A DNA stretch of 64,000 nt, taken from Streptomyces sp. LUP30. Lineage in GTDB: Bacteria > Actinomycetota > Actinomycetes > Streptomycetales > Streptomycetaceae. The position numbers and the translations under genes are program-made. This document shows positions 25,598 to 35,302 of the stretch, piece after piece; the stretch's first letter is position 1, and every line of letters starts with the position of its first letter. Location: NCBI RefSeq assembly GCF_001746365.1, contig NZ_MJAJ01000007.1, positions 229,347 through 293,346 of the forward strand, read 5' to 3'. Under the pieces are notes generated by a model. That model was not told the DNA's origin. It saw only the letters and a list, made by a program, of their open reading frames with translations, and did no database searches.

Positions 25598-25742
25598 GTG
25601 TCGGGCGTGTGACCATGCCGTGACCCTTCTCTCTCTTGGTGCAAATAGCTTCATTCATCTGTATAGCGGACATTCGTTCTGGGGTTGTCGCCCGGTTGGC
25701 GTGTATGTTCCGGGGCCGAGAGCCATGGAAGGGACCGATCCG

Positions 25743-26327
25743 GTGAACGAGAAGCTCGCGGCCGCACTGTCCGGCGGTGCGGTACTGGTACTGGCGCTGT
25801 CCGGATGCAGCAGTGACGACGGCGGCAACAAGGAACTCGACGCCTGGGCCAAGCAGGTCTGCGACGCCCTGCCCGCCCAGGACGCGAAGGTCGACGCGGC
25901 GAACGCCGCGATCAAGCAGGGCGCCACGGACAACAACCCTCCGGCGAACGTTCAGAAGACCGACTCCCAGGCCTTCCAGGACATGTCCGACGCCTACAAC
26001 GCGCTCGCCCAGGCCGTCCAGAAGGCGGGGGTTCCGCCCGGCGTCGACGGCGGCGAGAAGAAGCAGAAGGACGCCGTCGCGGCGCTCACCACCCTCTCGA
26101 CCTCCTACGCCGGCCTGAAGAAGCAGGTCGACGCGCTGGACACGAAGGACCAGGCGAAGTTCGCCGACGGCCTGCAGAACATCGCCACCGACCTCGGCAA
26201 GCTCAGCAAGAGCGGCAACACCGCGCTGAAGAACCTCGAACAGGGCGACGTCAAGGACGCCATGGCCAAGCAGGAGACCTGCCAGAAGGTCGCCTCCTCC
26301 GCCAAGGCCCGCGCCACGACGAGCTGA
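25743..26327 (+). CDS. small secreted lipoprotein, helical
   Basis: A 194-aa lipoprotein: NEKLAAALSGGAVLVLALSGC ends in a lipobox, then SSDDGGNKE begins the mature protein. The remainder is Ala/Lys/Gln-rich and strongly helical, with heptad-like spacing (LSTSYAGLKKQVDALDTKDQ). Two cysteines flank the domain (VCDALP and QETCQK) and may form a disulfide. I recognise no family with a known function. GTG is chosen because GAAGGGA precedes it; the ATG six codons earlier is the alternative. It is transcribed separately from hppA. Confidence 0.8.
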   Translation: MNEKLAAALSGGAVLVLALSGCSSDDGGNKELDAWAKQVCDALPAQDAKVDAANAAIKQGATDNNPPANVQKTDSQAFQDMSDAYNALAQAVQKAGVPPGVDGGEKKQKDAVAALTTLSTSYAGLKKQVDALDTKDQAKFADGLQNIATDLGKLSKSGNTALKNLEQGDVKDAMAKQETCQKVASSAKARATTS

Positions 26328-26383
26328 CGGCGGCGTGGCCCGGGGCGCTGCGGGGGACGCCACCCGAGCGGCGACGGGAGACA

Positions 26384-27925
26384 ATGGGAGGCGTGAGTAA
26401 CGCCACCCCGTCCCCCCTGCCCTCGGCCGACCGTCCCGAGGTCGCCGCCCTGCTGCGCGAGGCCCTGCTCGCGGCCTCCTTCACCGCGGACGGCCTCCTC
26501 GAACTGCTCGGCGCCCCCGCCTACGCGGCCCTCGCGCGCAGCGAGACCGTGCCCGCGCTGCGCGCGACCCGCGGGGACACGCCGCTGGAGACACTCGTCC
26601 GCCTCTTCCTGCTGCAGCAGCCGGTGCCGCACGCGCGCGTGGCGGAGTTCCTGCCGGTACGCGCGTGCGTAGAGGCCGGCTGGCTGGCCGCCGCGGGCCC
26701 GGACGAGGTGGGTGCGACCGTCGACGTCCGCCCGTACGGCGGGCCGGACGGCGAGGACTGGTTCATCGTGTCCGACCTGGGCTGCGCTGTCGGCGGCGCC
26801 GGCGGCAGCGCGAGCGGAGGCCGGCCGGCGGACGCGGCCGTCGTCCTCGGCGTGGGCGGCGCGTCGACGACCCTGGCCGGCATCACCGTCCGCAAGCCCG
26901 TGTCCACCGCCCTCGACCTCGGCACCGGATCCGGCATCCAGGCGCTGCACGCCGCCCAGCACGCCACGCGCGTGACGGCGACCGACCTCAATCCGCGCGC
27001 CCTGCACATCACCGCGCTCACGCTCGCGCTGTCCGGAGCCCCGGCCGCGGACCTGCGCGAGGGCTCCCTGTTCGAGCCGCTCCGCGAGGACGAGACGTAC
27101 GACCTGATCGTGTCGAACCCGCCGTTCGTGATCTCGCCGGGCGCCCGGCTGACCTACCGGGACGGCGGGATGGGCGGGGACGATCTGTGCCGCTCGGTCG
27201 TTCAGGGAGCGGGGGAACGGCTGAGCGAGGGCGGGTTCGCACAGTTCCTCGCGAACTGGCAGCACGTGGAGGGGGAGGACTGGCAGGACAGGATCAGGTC
27301 ATGGGTGCCACGCGGCTGCGACGCGTGGATCGTGCAGCGTGAGGTGCAGGACGTCACGCAGTACGCGGAGCTGTGGCTGCGCGACGCCGGCGACCACCGG
27401 GGCGACCAGGCCGAGTACCAGGCGCGCTACGACGCATGGCTGGACGAGTTCGAGGCGCGCAAGGTGAAGGCCGTCGGATTCGGCTGGATCACGTTGCGCA
27501 GGACGACGGCCGCGGAGCCGGTGATCACGGTGGAGGAATGGCCCCACGCGGTCGAACAGCCGCTCGGCGACACGGTTCTGGCGCACTTCGAGCGGCTCGA
27601 CCACCTGCGCACGCACGACGACGCGGCCCTCCTCGCGGGACGCTTCCGCCTGGCCGCGGAGGTCGTCCAGGAGCAGGTAGGGCTGCCCGGCGCCGAGGAC
27701 CCGGAGCATGTCGTGCTGCGCCAGAACCGCGGCATGCGCCGGGCCACCAAGGTGGACACGGTCGGCGCGGGCTTCGCGGGCGTGTGCGACGGTTCGCTGA
27801 GCGCCGGCCGGATTCTCGACGCCATCGCCCAACTGGTCGGAGAAGACCCGGTGTTGCTGCGGGACCGCACTCCGGCTCAGATCCGCCTGCTGGTGGAGCA
27901 GGGGTTCCTCGAACCTGCGGAGTGA
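26384..27925 (+). CDS. N5-glutamine-type class I methyltransferase
   Basis: A 513-aa protein with three regions. The N-terminal about 160 residues are a helical DUF7059-like domain. The centre is a Rossmann methyltransferase with ALDLGTGSGIQALHAA (SAM site) and SNPPFV, the NPPF/Y motif of enzymes that methylate amide or exocyclic nitrogens (HemK/RsmC type). The C-terminal about 200 residues form an actinobacterial extension. The substrate is unknown; a Gln side chain or a nucleobase is the family expectation. ATG at 26384 has GGGAG upstream; the GTG three codons later has its GGAGG too close. Confidence 0.87.
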   Translation: MGGVSNATPSPLPSADRPEVAALLREALLAASFTADGLLELLGAPAYAALARSETVPALRATRGDTPLETLVRLFLLQQPVPHARVAEFLPVRACVEAGWLAAAGPDEVGATVDVRPYGGPDGEDWFIVSDLGCAVGGAGGSASGGRPADAAVVLGVGGASTTLAGITVRKPVSTALDLGTGSGIQALHAAQHATRVTATDLNPRALHITALTLALSGAPAADLREGSLFEPLREDETYDLIVSNPPFVISPGARLTYRDGGMGGDDLCRSVVQGAGERLSEGGFAQFLANWQHVEGEDWQDRIRSWVPRGCDAWIVQREVQDVTQYAELWLRDAGDHRGDQAEYQARYDAWLDEFEARKVKAVGFGWITLRRTTAAEPVITVEEWPHAVEQPLGDTVLAHFERLDHLRTHDDAALLAGRFRLAAEVVQEQVGLPGAEDPEHVVLRQNRGMRRATKVDTVGAGFAGVCDGSLSAGRILDAIAQLVGEDPVLLRDRTPAQIRLLVEQGFLEPAE

Positions 27926-27969
27926 CCGCTGAGCCTGCGGGCCGGCGGCGGAACCTGCGGAGTGACCGC
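27911..27969 (+). repeat. 19-bp direct repeat across the methyltransferase stop
   Basis: GAACCTGCGGAGTGACCGC occurs at 27911 and 27951, 40 bp apart; the first copy contains the stop codon. The rest of the 388-bp gap to the next gene holds no recognisable gene. Confidence 0.8.
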
Positions 27970-28313
27970 AGAGCCCGCGAGCGACCCGGCCGCCCAAGCC
28001 AGGCCGGGCCGGGCCGGTCCCTCCCGCAGGCCGCTCGCGCCCCCTCGCGCCCGTCCCGCCCGAGGCCGCCTGCCCTCCCGGCGCTCGCCCCGCCGCCGCC
28101 CGCCCGGGCGGCGGCACTCGCCCGCCGCTTACCGCCCCGGGCTCCGGTCGTCCCCCTCGAACCCGCCCAGACCCGCCCAGTGGCTGCCCCCGGCCCTCCG
28201 ACCCCGCTCGTAGTCCCGGTGTTCACCTCGGGTTCGCCGGGCCGCCGCCCGTGCGTGCCATTCTCCCCGGGGCCGGGGTGTGGGAGAGCGGGAGAACAGG
28301 AGCGGGGACGAGC

Positions 28314-28511
28314 ATGGAGAGTGGGCCGACGATCTTCGCGGGGATGGTGTTCGTCCTGTTCGGGGGTGCGCTCCTGGTGTGGACCGCGGTCCGGGTGCGG
28401 CACCGCGAACCCGTGGCCCAGGATGTGAGCCCCGTCGCATCGGCGACGCTGGCCGGCCTCGCCGCGGTCGCCACGCTGGCCCTCGGCGCGTGGTGCTTCA
28501 CCCGCCTCTGA
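28314..28511 (+). CDS. small two-helix membrane protein
   Basis: A 65-aa protein with two transmembrane helices: IFAGMVFVLFGGALLVWTAV, then ATLAGLAAVATLALGAWCF, joined by a basic loop (RVRHREP). The ATG follows GGGGAC. It lies between the methyltransferase and topA. No function is known to me. Confidence 0.65.
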   Translation: MESGPTIFAGMVFVLFGGALLVWTAVRVRHREPVAQDVSPVASATLAGLAAVATLALGAWCFTRL

Positions 28512-28871
28512 GACCGCCGGGGAGCCACGTCCGGATACGGCGGGATCACCGCGCGGACCACCGACGGGACCGGATCGCGGGCCGTCTTCGAGGATGGCGC
28601 CGGATCTTCGTTCGAGCGGCGTGAGGGTGGTCCCGTCGATTGTCCCGCCGATAAAGGGGACGACGTGTTCCGGACGTACGGAAAAGGGCCGGTCGGTACT
28701 CCGGGCGGCAGGAATGGCGGTAGTCGGGTTACCGTTCGAGTGGCCGTTGCGGGCTTTTCCCGTTTGACACGGGGGCGGGATGTACCGTCACACTCCGCAG
28801 CGTCCCCATGACCCGACCCCGGGAGCAAGGCCTGGGGAGGGCCCAGCGTCGATCCGGAGAGAAGAGCGAAG
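28512..28871 (+). promoter_or_regulatory. topA upstream region
   Basis: No gene. A perfect -35 hexamer TTGACA lies at 28764-28769, about 100 bp before topA. At 17-18 bp spacing the -10 is poor (GTCACA/TCACAC), and TACCGT comes only 13 bp downstream. The unusual spacing could matter for supercoiling-sensitive control of topA, but this is inference. Confidence 0.4.
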
Positions 28872-31718
28872 TTGTCCCCGACCAGCGAGACCGCACACGG
28901 CGGCCGCCGACTCGTGATCGTCGAGTCGCCTGCCAAGGCGAAGACGATCAAGGGTTATCTCGGCCCCGGCTATATCGTCGAGGCCAGCGTCGGGCACATC
29001 CGCGACCTTCCCAACGGCGCCGCGGAGGTGCCGGACCAGTACACGGGCGAGGTACGCCGCCTCGGTGTGGACGTCGAACACGACTTCCAGCCGATCTATG
29101 TCGTCAATGCCGACAAGAAGGCGCAGGTCAAGAAGCTCAAGGACCTGCTCAAGGAGTCCGACGAACTCTTCCTCGCCACCGATGAGGACCGGGAGGGCGA
29201 GGCGATCGCCTGGCACCTCCAGGAGGTCCTCAAGCCGAAGATCCCCGTCAAGCGGATGGTCTTCCACGAGATCACCAAGGACGCGATCCGGGCCGCCGTC
29301 GCCAACCCGCGCCAGCTCAACCAGAAGCTCGTCGACGCCCAGGAAACCCGCCGCATCCTCGACCGCCTCTACGGCTACGAGGTCTCGCCGGTCCTGTGGA
29401 AGAAGGTCATGCCGCGCTTGTCGGCCGGCCGTGTCCAGTCCGTCGCCACCCGTCTCGTCGTCGAGCGGGAACGCGAGCGCATCGCGTTCCGTTCTGCTGA
29501 GTACTGGGACCTGACGGGCACCTTCGCGACCGGCCGCGCGGGAGACTCGTCGGACCCGTCGTCGCTGGTCGCCCGCCTGCAGGCCGTCGACGGCAGGCGG
29601 GTCGCGCAGGGCCGCGACTTCGACTCCCTGGGACAGCTCAAGAGCGCGAACACCCTCCACCTCGACGAGGCGAACGCCCGCGCTCTCGCCGCCGCCCTGG
29701 AGAACACGCGGTTCGCCGTGCGGTCCGTCGAGTCCAAGCCGTACCGGCGCTCGCCGTACGCGCCGTTCCGTACGACGACGCTGCAGCAGGAGGCCAGCCG
29801 CAAGCTCGGCTTCGGCGCCAAGGCCACCATGCAGGTCGCGCAGAAGCTGTACGAGAACGGCTTCATCACGTACATGCGTACCGACTCCACCACGCTGAGC
29901 GAGACCGCGGTCTCCGCCGCTCGTGCCCAGGTCACGCAGCTCTACGGTGCCGACTACCTGCCGGCGCAGCCGCGTACGTACGCCGGGAAGGTCAAGAACG
30001 CGCAGGAGGCGCACGAAGCGATCCGCCCCTCGGGTGATCGTTTCCGCACACCCGCGGAGACGGGTCTGAGCGGCGACCAGTTCAGGCTCTACGAACTGAT
30101 CTGGAAGCGCACGGTCGCCTCCCAGATGAAGGACGCCACCGGCAACAGCGTGACGGTGAAGATCGCCGGCACGGCGGCCGACGGCCGGGACGTCGAGTTC
30201 AGCGCCTCCGGCAAGACCATCACCTTCCACGGCTTCCTGAAGGCGTACGTCGAGGGCGCCGACGACCCGAACGCCGAGCTGGACGACCGCGAGCGCCGCC
30301 TGCCCCAGGTCGGCGAGGGCGACGCGCTGTCCGCCGAGGAGATCACGGTCGACGGGCACGCCACCAAGCCCCCGGCCCGCTACACCGAGGCCAGCCTCGT
30401 CAAGGAGCTCGAGGAGCGCGAGATCGGCCGCCCGTCGACGTACGCGTCGATCATCGGCACGATCCTCGACCGCGGCTACGTCTTCAAGAAGGGCACGGCA
30501 CTCGTCCCGTCCTTCCTGTCGTTCGCCGTGGTCAACCTCCTGGAGAAGCACTTCGGGCGGCTCGTCGACTACGACTTCACCGCCAGGATGGAGGACGACC
30601 TCGACCGCATCGCCCGTGGTGAGGCGCGCGCCGTGCCGTGGCTGAAGCGGTTCTACTTCGGCGAAGGCACCGGCGGAGTCGAGGGCGGAGCCGCGGACGC
30701 AGGCAACGGCGACGGGGACCACCTCGGCGGCCTCAAGGAGCTCGTGACCGACCTGGGCGCGATCGACGCCCGCGAGGTGTCCTCGTTCCCGGTGGGCGAC
30801 GGCATCGTGCTGCGGGTGGGCCGCTACGGCCCCTACATCGAGCGCGGCGAGAAGGACTCCGAGGGCCACCAGCGCGCGGACATCCCCGAGGACCTCGCGC
30901 CCGACGAGCTGACCGTGGAGCTCGCCGAGGAGCTGCTCGCCAAGCCGAGCGGTGACTTCGAGCTGGGCGCCGACCCGGAGTCGGGCCACCAGATCATCGC
31001 CAGGGACGGCCGCTACGGCCCGTACGTCACCGAGGTACTCCCCGAGGGCACCCCGAAGACCGGCAAGAACGCCGTGAAGCCGCGCACGGCCTCGCTCTTC
31101 AAGTCGATGTCGCTGGACACGGTCACGCTGGCGGACGCCCTGAAGCTGATGTCGCTGCCACGCGTCGTCGGCGCGGACGCCGAGGGCGTGGAGATCACCG
31201 CGCAGAACGGCCGCTACGGCCCGTACCTGAAGAAGGGCACGGACTCGCGCTCGCTGCAGGCCGAGGACCAGCTCTTCACTATCACGCTCGAAGAAGCGCT
31301 GGAGATCTACTCGCAGCCCAAGCAGCGCGGCCGGGCCGCGGCCAAGCCGCCGCTGAAGGAGCTGGGCGCCGACCCGGTCAGCGGAAAGCCGGTCGTCGTC
31401 AAGGACGGGCGCTTCGGCCCGTACGTCACCGACGGGGAGACCAACGCGACCCTGCGCTCCGGCGACAGCGTCGAGGAGATCACCCCGGAGCGCGGCTACG
31501 AACTGCTCGCCGAGAAGCGCGCCAAGGCTCCGGCGAAGAAGACGGCCAAGAAGGCGCCCGCGAAGAAGGCGACGGCCAAGAAGGCGGCCCCGGCGAAGAA
31601 GACGGCCGCCAAGAAGACCACCGCGAAGACGACGACGGCCGCCAAGAAGGCGACCACCGTCAAGAAGACGACCGCGAAGAAGGCGACGGCCTCCCCGTCG
31701 TCCTCGTCGCAGGACTGA
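28872..31718 (+). CDS. topA: DNA topoisomerase I
   Basis: A 948-aa type IA topoisomerase that relaxes negative supercoils. The TOPRIM domain shows LVIVESPAKAKTI, with the acidic DEDREGEAIAWH. The active-site Tyr is residue 334 in FITYMRTDST. After the core come several repeated short modules with GRYGPY/GRFGPY, and no zinc-finger cysteines. The last about 60 residues alternate Lys, Ala and Thr (KKTAKKAPAKKATAKK), the Streptomyces tail known to raise processivity. The start is TTG, supported by GGAGAGAAG upstream and by the conserved MSPTSETA start of relatives. Confidence 0.97.
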   Translation: MSPTSETAHGGRRLVIVESPAKAKTIKGYLGPGYIVEASVGHIRDLPNGAAEVPDQYTGEVRRLGVDVEHDFQPIYVVNADKKAQVKKLKDLLKESDELFLATDEDREGEAIAWHLQEVLKPKIPVKRMVFHEITKDAIRAAVANPRQLNQKLVDAQETRRILDRLYGYEVSPVLWKKVMPRLSAGRVQSVATRLVVERERERIAFRSAEYWDLTGTFATGRAGDSSDPSSLVARLQAVDGRRVAQGRDFDSLGQLKSANTLHLDEANARALAAALENTRFAVRSVESKPYRRSPYAPFRTTTLQQEASRKLGFGAKATMQVAQKLYENGFITYMRTDSTTLSETAVSAARAQVTQLYGADYLPAQPRTYAGKVKNAQEAHEAIRPSGDRFRTPAETGLSGDQFRLYELIWKRTVASQMKDATGNSVTVKIAGTAADGRDVEFSASGKTITFHGFLKAYVEGADDPNAELDDRERRLPQVGEGDALSAEEITVDGHATKPPARYTEASLVKELEEREIGRPSTYASIIGTILDRGYVFKKGTALVPSFLSFAVVNLLEKHFGRLVDYDFTARMEDDLDRIARGEARAVPWLKRFYFGEGTGGVEGGAADAGNGDGDHLGGLKELVTDLGAIDAREVSSFPVGDGIVLRVGRYGPYIERGEKDSEGHQRADIPEDLAPDELTVELAEELLAKPSGDFELGADPESGHQIIARDGRYGPYVTEVLPEGTPKTGKNAVKPRTASLFKSMSLDTVTLADALKLMSLPRVVGADAEGVEITAQNGRYGPYLKKGTDSRSLQAEDQLFTITLEEALEIYSQPKQRGRAAAKPPLKELGADPVSGKPVVVKDGRFGPYVTDGETNATLRSGDSVEEITPERGYELLAEKRAKAPAKKTAKKAPAKKATAKKAAPAKKTAAKKTTAKTTTAAKKATTVKKTTAKKATASPSSSSQD

Positions 31719-31773
31719 CGGCCCGACCGGCCCCGGTCTGCACCGTTCCTTCACAGCAGGTTCGCGAAACGAA

Positions 31774-31802
31774 CGCCCCGGCATCACTTTGGTGTCGGGG
31801 CG
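31774..31802 (+). terminator. terminator after topA
   Basis: CGCCCCG pairs with CGGGGCG, with an inner CAC/GTG pair around a short loop, 55 bp after topA. Confidence 0.65.
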
Positions 31803-31846
31803 GTCGTACGTGTGGACGGGGGCCCCGGGCTGTCAGCCGCGGCCGA

Positions 31847-31858
31847 TAGGCTGAAAGC
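31847..31858 (+). promoter_or_regulatory. leaderless -10 box of tmk
   Basis: TAGGCT is followed by 6 bp and the ATG, so transcription should begin at the start codon. No Shine-Dalgarno and no clear -35. Confidence 0.45.
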
Positions 31859-34800
31859 ATGACGCGAGCCGAGCAGCCAACGGCCCACCACCCGGCCCCG
31901 GACGAGGCCCTGGTGGCCGACTCCCGCGAGCGCGCCGTGCGCGCCCTGTTGCGCGAACCGCAGCTCAAGCGCCTCTGGAGCGCGCAGTTGGTGGGCGGGG
32001 TCGGAGACGCCCTCGCCCTCCTGGTGTTCGTCCTCCTCGTCCTCCAGGCGGCCATCGCCGAGGGCTCCTTCGGGGGCGGCTACCGAGGTGTGGCGTTCGC
32101 AGTGGCGACCGTCTTCGGGGTGCGGATCCTGGCCACCCTCCTCTTCGGCGCCGTCCTGCTGGGCCCGCTGACGGCACTGACCTCACCGGACGGCCCACTC
32201 GACCGCCGGTGGACCATGGTCGGCGCGGACGGCCTGCGCGCCGCACTGCTGATCGTCGCGCCCCTGTGGATCGACTGGACGCCGGAGAACGCACTGGCCC
32301 TGCTGCTCGTCACGGTGTTCGTGACGGGCGTCGCCGAGCGGTTCTGGACGGTCGCCCGGGAGAGCGCGGCCCCCGCCCTGCTGCCCGCCCCGCCCCCGGA
32401 GGGCGCGACCGTACGACCGTTGCCCGACCACATGGACGCCCTGCGCCGCCTCTCGCTGCGCACGGGCTTCGTGACGATCCCGCTCGGCGCGGCGACGCTG
32501 GTCGTCGCCGCCCTGTTCAACAATCTCCTCGGCACCGGGATCGTCTGGTTCGACCAGCACCAGGCGGCCCTCGCCTCGTACGTCGCCGGCGGACTCTTCG
32601 CCGGGTGCCTGTCCATCGTGACCTTCCTGGAGTTGCCGTCGGTGCGCACCCCGCGCCCGCGGTCCCCCCTCGAGGGCCTGCGCCGCCCCAGGACCGCCAC
32701 CGGCGTCGACGCGGGCCGCACCGGCGTGATCCCGCTGCTGGTGCTCGCCTGCTCCGCCGTCGCCGGCGCGATCTCCGCCGCCGTCGCCGTGGCCGTGCTG
32801 CACGCCAAGGACCTGGGCGGCGGCCCGGTGCTGTACGGGCTGCTCGTGCTCGGGCTGACCGGCGGAGTCGTCGTCGGCGTCCGGACCGCGCCGAAGGTGC
32901 TGGTGTCGCTGTCGCGGCGCCGCCTGCTCGCGCTGGCCATCGCCTTCACCGGCATCGCCCTGCTCGCGGCCGGGCTGGTCCCGGACGTCACCAGCGTGCT
33001 GCTGATCATGGTCCTGGCGGGCGTCGGCGCGGGCGTCGCCGCCAACACCGGGCACGCGCTGCTCGACCAGGAGACCGAGGACAACCGCCGGACGAGGGCG
33101 ACCGAGCACCTGCACGCGGTCGTGCGGGTCCTCGTGGCGCTGGGCGCGCTGCTCGCCCCGCTGGTCGCGGCGCTCATCGGGCCGCACCGCCTGGACAACG
33201 GCAAGTTCGTCTTCGCGCACGGCGGTGCCGCCTTCACGCTGATGCTGGTCGGCGCGCTGCTGCTGCCGGTGGCCGCGCTGGTGCTCGCCAAGGTCGACGA
33301 CCGCTCCGGCGTCCCCCTGCGGCAGGACCTGCGGGACGCGCTGCGGGGCGGCGACGACCCGGTGACGGCCCCTGCCGCGAACGGCTTCTTCATCGCCCTG
33401 GAGGGCGGCGACGGCGCCGGCAAGTCCACCCAGGCCGAGGCGCTCGCCGAGTGGATCAGGGCCAAGGGCCACGAGGTCGTCCTCACGCGCGAGCCGGGAG
33501 CCACGCCCGTGGGCAAGCGGCTGCGCTCGATCCTGCTGGACGTGTCCAGCGCCGGCCTGTCGCACCGGGCGGAGGCCCTGCTGTACGCGGCGGACCGCGC
33601 GGAGCACGTCGACACGGTCGTGCGGCCCGCCCTGGAGCGCGGCGCGGTGGTGATCACCGACCGGTACGTCGACTCGTCCGTGGCCTACCAGGGCGCGGGG
33701 CGCGATCTGTCCCCGACCGAGATCGCGCGGATCTCGCGCTGGGCGACGGACGGCCTGGTGCCGCATCTGACGGTCCTGTTGGACGTGTCCCCGGAGGCCG
33801 CCCGCGAGCGGTTCACGGAGGCGCCGGACCGCCTGGAGTCGGAGCCGGCCGAGTTCCACACGCGGGTGCGCGCAGGTTTCCTCACGCTGGCCGCCGCCGA
33901 CCCCGGCCGCTACCTGGTCGTCGACGCGGCGCAGGAGCCCGAGGCCGTCACCTCCGCCGTCCGGCACCGCCTCGACCAGCTGCTGCCCCTGTCCGAGGCC
34001 GAGATCAAGGCCCAGGAGGAGGCGCGCCGCAAGGCCGAGGAGGAGGCCCGCCGCAAGGCCGAGGAAGAGGCCGCCCGCAAGGCCGAGGAGGAGCGCCTGG
34101 AGCGTGAGCGCCAGGAGCAGCTCGCCAAGCTGCGCGCCGAGGAGGAGGAGCGCAAGCGGCGCGAGCTGGAGGAGGCGCAGCGGCGCGAGGCCGAACGGCA
34201 GGCCGAAGAAGCGCGGCTGCGCGCCGAGGAGGCACGCAGGCGGGCCGAGGAGGAGCGGGTCCGGCTGCTCGCCGAGGAGAAGGCCCGCGCCGAGGAGGAG
34301 GCCCGCCGCAAGGCGGACGAGGAGCGCCGGCGCAAGCAGGCCGAGGAGGAGGCCCGGCTCCGTGCCGAGGCCGAGAGCCGTCGGCTGGAGAAACAGCGCA
34401 AGGCCGAGGAGGCCCTGCTGCGGGCCGAGGAGGCCCGGCGGGCGGCGGAGCAGGCGGCCGCCGCCGCGCAGGTCGGTCCGAAGGCGACCCGCCCCGGGCC
34501 GGTCGCCGGGCCGGCGGTCCCGCCGGAGGCGACGACCGTGCCGACGCCGGTGGTGACGCCGACGAACGCGTCGGGCGGGCCGGTGGACGAGACGGCCGTA
34601 CTGCCTCCGATCCGGATGGACAAGGAGCCCGAGCAGCCTTCCCGCCAGTCCGTGCAGCCGTCCGAGAAGTCCTCCGCGAAGCCGTCCCCCGCCGGGGGAG
34701 CCGACGCCGAGGTGACGGCCGAACTGCCGCAGCCGCCGAGGCCGGCGCCCACGCACACGTCGGGCGGACCGGCGGACGAGACGGCGGTCCTGCCTCCGGT

Positions 34801-35161
34801 GCCCGGCCGGAGCGGCCAGGGCGGCCGGCAGGGCCGGAGCGGCCCGAGTGGCCGGCGCCTGCACGGCCCCGAGGACGAGACGGCCGTGCTGCCCCCGGTG
34901 CGGGACGCCGGTCCCGCGGACCGGGTCCCCCCGGGCTACTTCCGGGACGAGCGCGACGGAGCCCGGCCGGACGGCACCGACGACCGCACCCGTGAGCTGC
35001 CGCAGGTCGACGAGGAAGGCGAGCCCCGACAGCGGGCGCGTTCGGACTGGGCCGAGGAGACCCCGCTGGACGATCTTCCTACTCTCGCGGACGAACTGCT
35101 GGGACCGCACCGGGACGACGACGGGCCCGCCGAGGGCCGGGGCCGGGGCCGACGCCGCTGA
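31859..35161 (+). CDS. tmk: membrane transporter-thymidylate kinase fusion with coiled coil and T-x-x-L-P tail
   Basis: An 1100-aa fusion. Residues about 30-490 form an MFS-like membrane domain with about 10-12 helices. Residues about 510-710 are a full thymidylate kinase, which phosphorylates dTMP to dTDP (P-loop EGGDGAGKST, then TREPGATPVG, and the DRY-like TDRYVDSSVAYQGAGR). Residues about 715-890 are a long charged coiled coil (EEARRKAEEEARRKAEEE). The tail repeats DETAVLPP three times, with Thr912, Thr975 and Thr1008, plus TAELPQ and TRELPQ variants. The enzyme is thus tied to the membrane, with a possibly phosphorylated tail. The transporter function is unknown. Streptomyces homologues share the fusion. 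Confidence 0.92.
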   Translation: MTRAEQPTAHHPAPDEALVADSRERAVRALLREPQLKRLWSAQLVGGVGDALALLVFVLLVLQAAIAEGSFGGGYRGVAFAVATVFGVRILATLLFGAVLLGPLTALTSPDGPLDRRWTMVGADGLRAALLIVAPLWIDWTPENALALLLVTVFVTGVAERFWTVARESAAPALLPAPPPEGATVRPLPDHMDALRRLSLRTGFVTIPLGAATLVVAALFNNLLGTGIVWFDQHQAALASYVAGGLFAGCLSIVTFLELPSVRTPRPRSPLEGLRRPRTATGVDAGRTGVIPLLVLACSAVAGAISAAVAVAVLHAKDLGGGPVLYGLLVLGLTGGVVVGVRTAPKVLVSLSRRRLLALAIAFTGIALLAAGLVPDVTSVLLIMVLAGVGAGVAANTGHALLDQETEDNRRTRATEHLHAVVRVLVALGALLAPLVAALIGPHRLDNGKFVFAHGGAAFTLMLVGALLLPVAALVLAKVDDRSGVPLRQDLRDALRGGDDPVTAPAANGFFIALEGGDGAGKSTQAEALAEWIRAKGHEVVLTREPGATPVGKRLRSILLDVSSAGLSHRAEALLYAADRAEHVDTVVRPALERGAVVITDRYVDSSVAYQGAGRDLSPTEIARISRWATDGLVPHLTVLLDVSPEAARERFTEAPDRLESEPAEFHTRVRAGFLTLAAADPGRYLVVDAAQEPEAVTSAVRHRLDQLLPLSEAEIKAQEEARRKAEEEARRKAEEEAARKAEEERLERERQEQLAKLRAEEEERKRRELEEAQRREAERQAEEARLRAEEARRRAEEERVRLLAEEKARAEEEARRKADEERRRKQAEEEARLRAEAESRRLEKQRKAEEALLRAEEARRAAEQAAAAAQVGPKATRPGPVAGPAVPPEATTVPTPVVTPTNASGGPVDETAVLPPIRMDKEPEQPSRQSVQPSEKSSAKPSPAGGADAEVTAELPQPPRPAPTHTSGGPADETAVLPPVPGRSGQGGRQGRSGPSGRRLHGPEDETAVLPPVRDAGPADRVPPGYFRDERDGARPDGTDDRTRELPQVDEEGEPRQRARSDWAEETPLDDLPTLADELLGPHRDDDGPAEGRGRGRRR

Positions 35162-35302
35162 GCACGGCCGAGCCGCCCGGTCCGCCGGGCCGCCCGGGCT
35201 CCGGGCTGCCGGGCCGCTCGCGGGCGGGCGGGCTCGGTTGTCAGTGGCACCCCGCACAATGGAACCCACAGCGCGAAACGTGACGAAAGGGCCGGGTGAC
35301 GC

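Noticed and set aside
28764..28792. Standard topA promoter TTGACA plus TACCGT
   Set aside because: The spacing is 13 bp, too short for a normal sigma-70-type promoter; kept only as an upstream-region note.
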